Of a stretch of DNA of 7,703 nucleotides, positions 6,308 to 7,703 are shown in pieces (within the stretch, counting starts at the first letter, position 1; each line of letters begins with the position of its first letter). Position numbers and translations under genes: made by a program. Source of the stretch: Burkholderiaceae bacterium (lineage in GTDB: Bacteria; Pseudomonadota; Gammaproteobacteria; Burkholderiales; Burkholderiaceae_E); the NCBI GenBank assembly GCA_023258775.1, contig JALQWJ010000066.1:1-7703 (forward strand), written 5' to 3'. Below the pieces are notes generated by a model. That model ran no database searches, had not been told where the DNA came from, and saw nothing but the letters and a program-made list of their open reading frames with translations.

Positions 6308-7703
6308 ATGAACGATATCGTTATTAAACATGCAAATCTAGTCGATGGGTCTGGTCAAGCAGCGCGATTGGCCGATGTTGCGATAATCGGGGATTCGATT
6401 AGCGCTGTTGGGAAAGACCTTGGTCCAGCCAAACGGGTGATTGACGCAGCCGGAAGATTGCTTACCCCTGGATTTGTCGATGTGCATACCCACTATGACG
6501 GACAGGCGACCTGGGATCCTTACCTCTCTCCATCATGCTGGCACGGTGTCACTACCGTTGTTTTTGGAAACTGTGGTGTGGGATTTGCCCCATTAAAGCC
6601 CGGCAATGACGCCTATTTAATTAATCTAATGCAAGGCGTTGAGGATATTCCTGAAGCAGTACTCGCCGAGGGAATCGATTTTAATTGGGAAAGCTTTGCA
6701 CAATACATGGCATCGCTTGAGTCAAAGCCACATGCTATTGATTTTGGTACGCAATTACCCCATGGAGCCTTGCGCTTTTACGTCATGGGTGAGCGAGGCT
6801 CTGATCACCGTGAACAACCAAGTGCCGATGAACTGCGTCAGATGACTGCACTTGTAGAACAAGCTCTTAAAGACGGCGCTCTTGGTGTTACAACATCAAG
6901 AACTCCAAAACACCGCGCTGCCGACGGACGGCCCACACCAAGCATGACCGCCGATGCCCCAGAGTTGCTCGCAATCGCTGAAGGACTGCGCAGGGCTGCT
7001 AAAGGCGTCCTACAGGTCAACGCTGACTTTGCACCTGGCGAATTTGAGCTCTTGCAGCAGGCGGCAGTTCACGCTAATCGACCGCTCTCCGTTTTATTAC
7101 TTCAAAGCGATAAAGAGCCTGACTTGTGGCGTCAAACACTGACGAAACTCGAGGCGGGGCGACGCTCGGGTCTTGCCATGAACGGTCAGGTCGGTGCCAA
7201 AGCCATTGGTGTTATGTTCGCATTTGATGCCAGTAGGCACCCCTTCTTAGACCACCCAGCCTATTCGGATTTCATAGGATTGAAAGGTCGCGATGTTGCT
7301 TCACGATTGAGGCAACAACCTGAGCGGGTAGCTCGTCTGCTTCAAGAGCGGAGCAATACCCCTGAAGAGCGTGCGATTCAGCGCATGCTCGAGCGGAGTT
7401 TCTCGATGAATGGGGTGTTGCAATACGAACCAAGCATGTCTGAAAGCTTTGGCGCCCGCGCCTTGCGCGAAGATCGAACGGTATGGGCGATCGCTTTAGA
7501 GACCCTGATGGATTGCGATGGTGAAGGACTCATCATGCACCCCTTTGAAAATTATAGCGAAGGAAGTCTTGATGTGGTCCGCGAGATGATCGCCAGCGAA
7601 GCAACGATCATGGGACTTAGCGACGCTGGTGCTCACGTTGGAATGATTTGCGATGGCGCTGCGCCGAGTTTTCTTTTGAGCTATTGGGCCCGAGATCGAA
7701 GCT
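6308..7703 (+). CDS. N-acyl-D-amino-acid deacylase family amidohydrolase (3' partial)
   Basis: The frame opens at ATG 6308 and is still open at the right edge: 465 codons of an enzyme family usually about 550-590 residues. It belongs to the amidohydrolase superfamily, in the D-aminoacylase-like group, which hydrolyses amide bonds in the cytoplasm. Opening residues IVIKHANLVDGSG and TPGFVDVHTHYDGQ (53-66) are typical, with metal-binding His60 and His62. Cys89 (FGNCGVGFAP) matches the metal-ligand Cys of D-aminoacylase in both motif and spacing from the HxH pair. SDAGAHVGMICDG (438-450) holds the catalytic Asp439. The stretches where D-aminoacylase supplies two further His ligands read LQVNADF (235-241) and LSVLLLQ (260-266), with no His, so this looks like the large subgroup of homologues of unproven substrate. 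Upstream is the VOC gene, 77 bases away. Amide or N-acyl cleavage is inferred from family only. Confidence 0.88.
   Translation, partial: MNDIVIKHANLVDGSGQAARLADVAIIGDSISAVGKDLGPAKRVIDAAGRLLTPGFVDVHTHYDGQATWDPYLSPSCWHGVTTVVFGNCGVGFAPLKPGNDAYLINLMQGVEDIPEAVLAEGIDFNWESFAQYMASLESKPHAIDFGTQLPHGALRFYVMGERGSDHREQPSADELRQMTALVEQALKDGALGVTTSRTPKHRAADGRPTPSMTADAPELLAIAEGLRRAAKGVLQVNADFAPGEFELLQQAAVHANRPLSVLLLQSDKEPDLWRQTLTKLEAGRRSGLAMNGQVGAKAIGVMFAFDASRHPFLDHPAYSDFIGLKGRDVASRLRQQPERVARLLQERSNTPEERAIQRMLERSFSMNGVLQYEPSMSESFGARALREDRTVWAIALETLMDCDGEGLIMHPFENYSEGSLDVVREMIASEATIMGLSDAGAHVGMICDGAAPSFLLSYWARDRS

Overview
The window holds two unrelated pieces of DNA. Positions 1 to about 345 are GC-rich (about 64% by hand count over 1-300). 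They encode the C-terminal end of a threonine-linker, cysteine-rich, probably exported protein, in a style common in actinobacteria such as Acidimicrobiia. From about 345 the composition falls to about 48% GC (361-660), and everything downstream reads as a proteobacterial, probably betaproteobacterial, catabolic region. That assignment is an impression from protein style and composition, not a search result. The switch falls inside a D-2-hydroxyacid dehydrogenase gene that has lost its first 75-90 codons, so the left edge is best read as a chimeric or recombinant junction.

Layout. (1) 3-353 plus: tail of the exported protein. (2) 337-1113 plus: D-2-hydroxyacid dehydrogenase without its 5' part, coupled by a 4-base ATGA overlap to (3) 1110-2276 plus: an enolase-superfamily enzyme of mandelate racemase type. 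(4) A minus-strand run, in transcription order: a second enolase-superfamily enzyme (5697-4483, GTG start), a GMC flavoprotein dehydrogenase (4412-2814) and its small partner subunit (2788-2306). The two runs meet tail to tail with 29 bases between the stop codons. (5) Diverging from the minus-strand run across a 137-base gap: a VOC/glyoxalase-like protein (5835-6230) and an amidohydrolase of the N-acyl-D-amino-acid deacylase family (from 6308, running off the right edge).

Function. Every recognised gene after the junction is a small-molecule enzyme: two dehydratase/racemase-type enzymes, a flavin alcohol/polyol-type dehydrogenase with its partner, an NAD(P)-dependent hydroxyacid dehydrogenase, a VOC protein and an amidohydrolase. 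Together they suggest catabolism of a hydroxylated or sugar-acid-like compound, perhaps released from an amide or N-acyl conjugate. No transporter, regulator, RNA gene, mobile element, CRISPR array or phage gene was seen. The substrate cannot be named from this sequence. Several enzymes carry unusual residues at catalytic positions, which makes the cluster worth attention as a possibly uncharacterised pathway.
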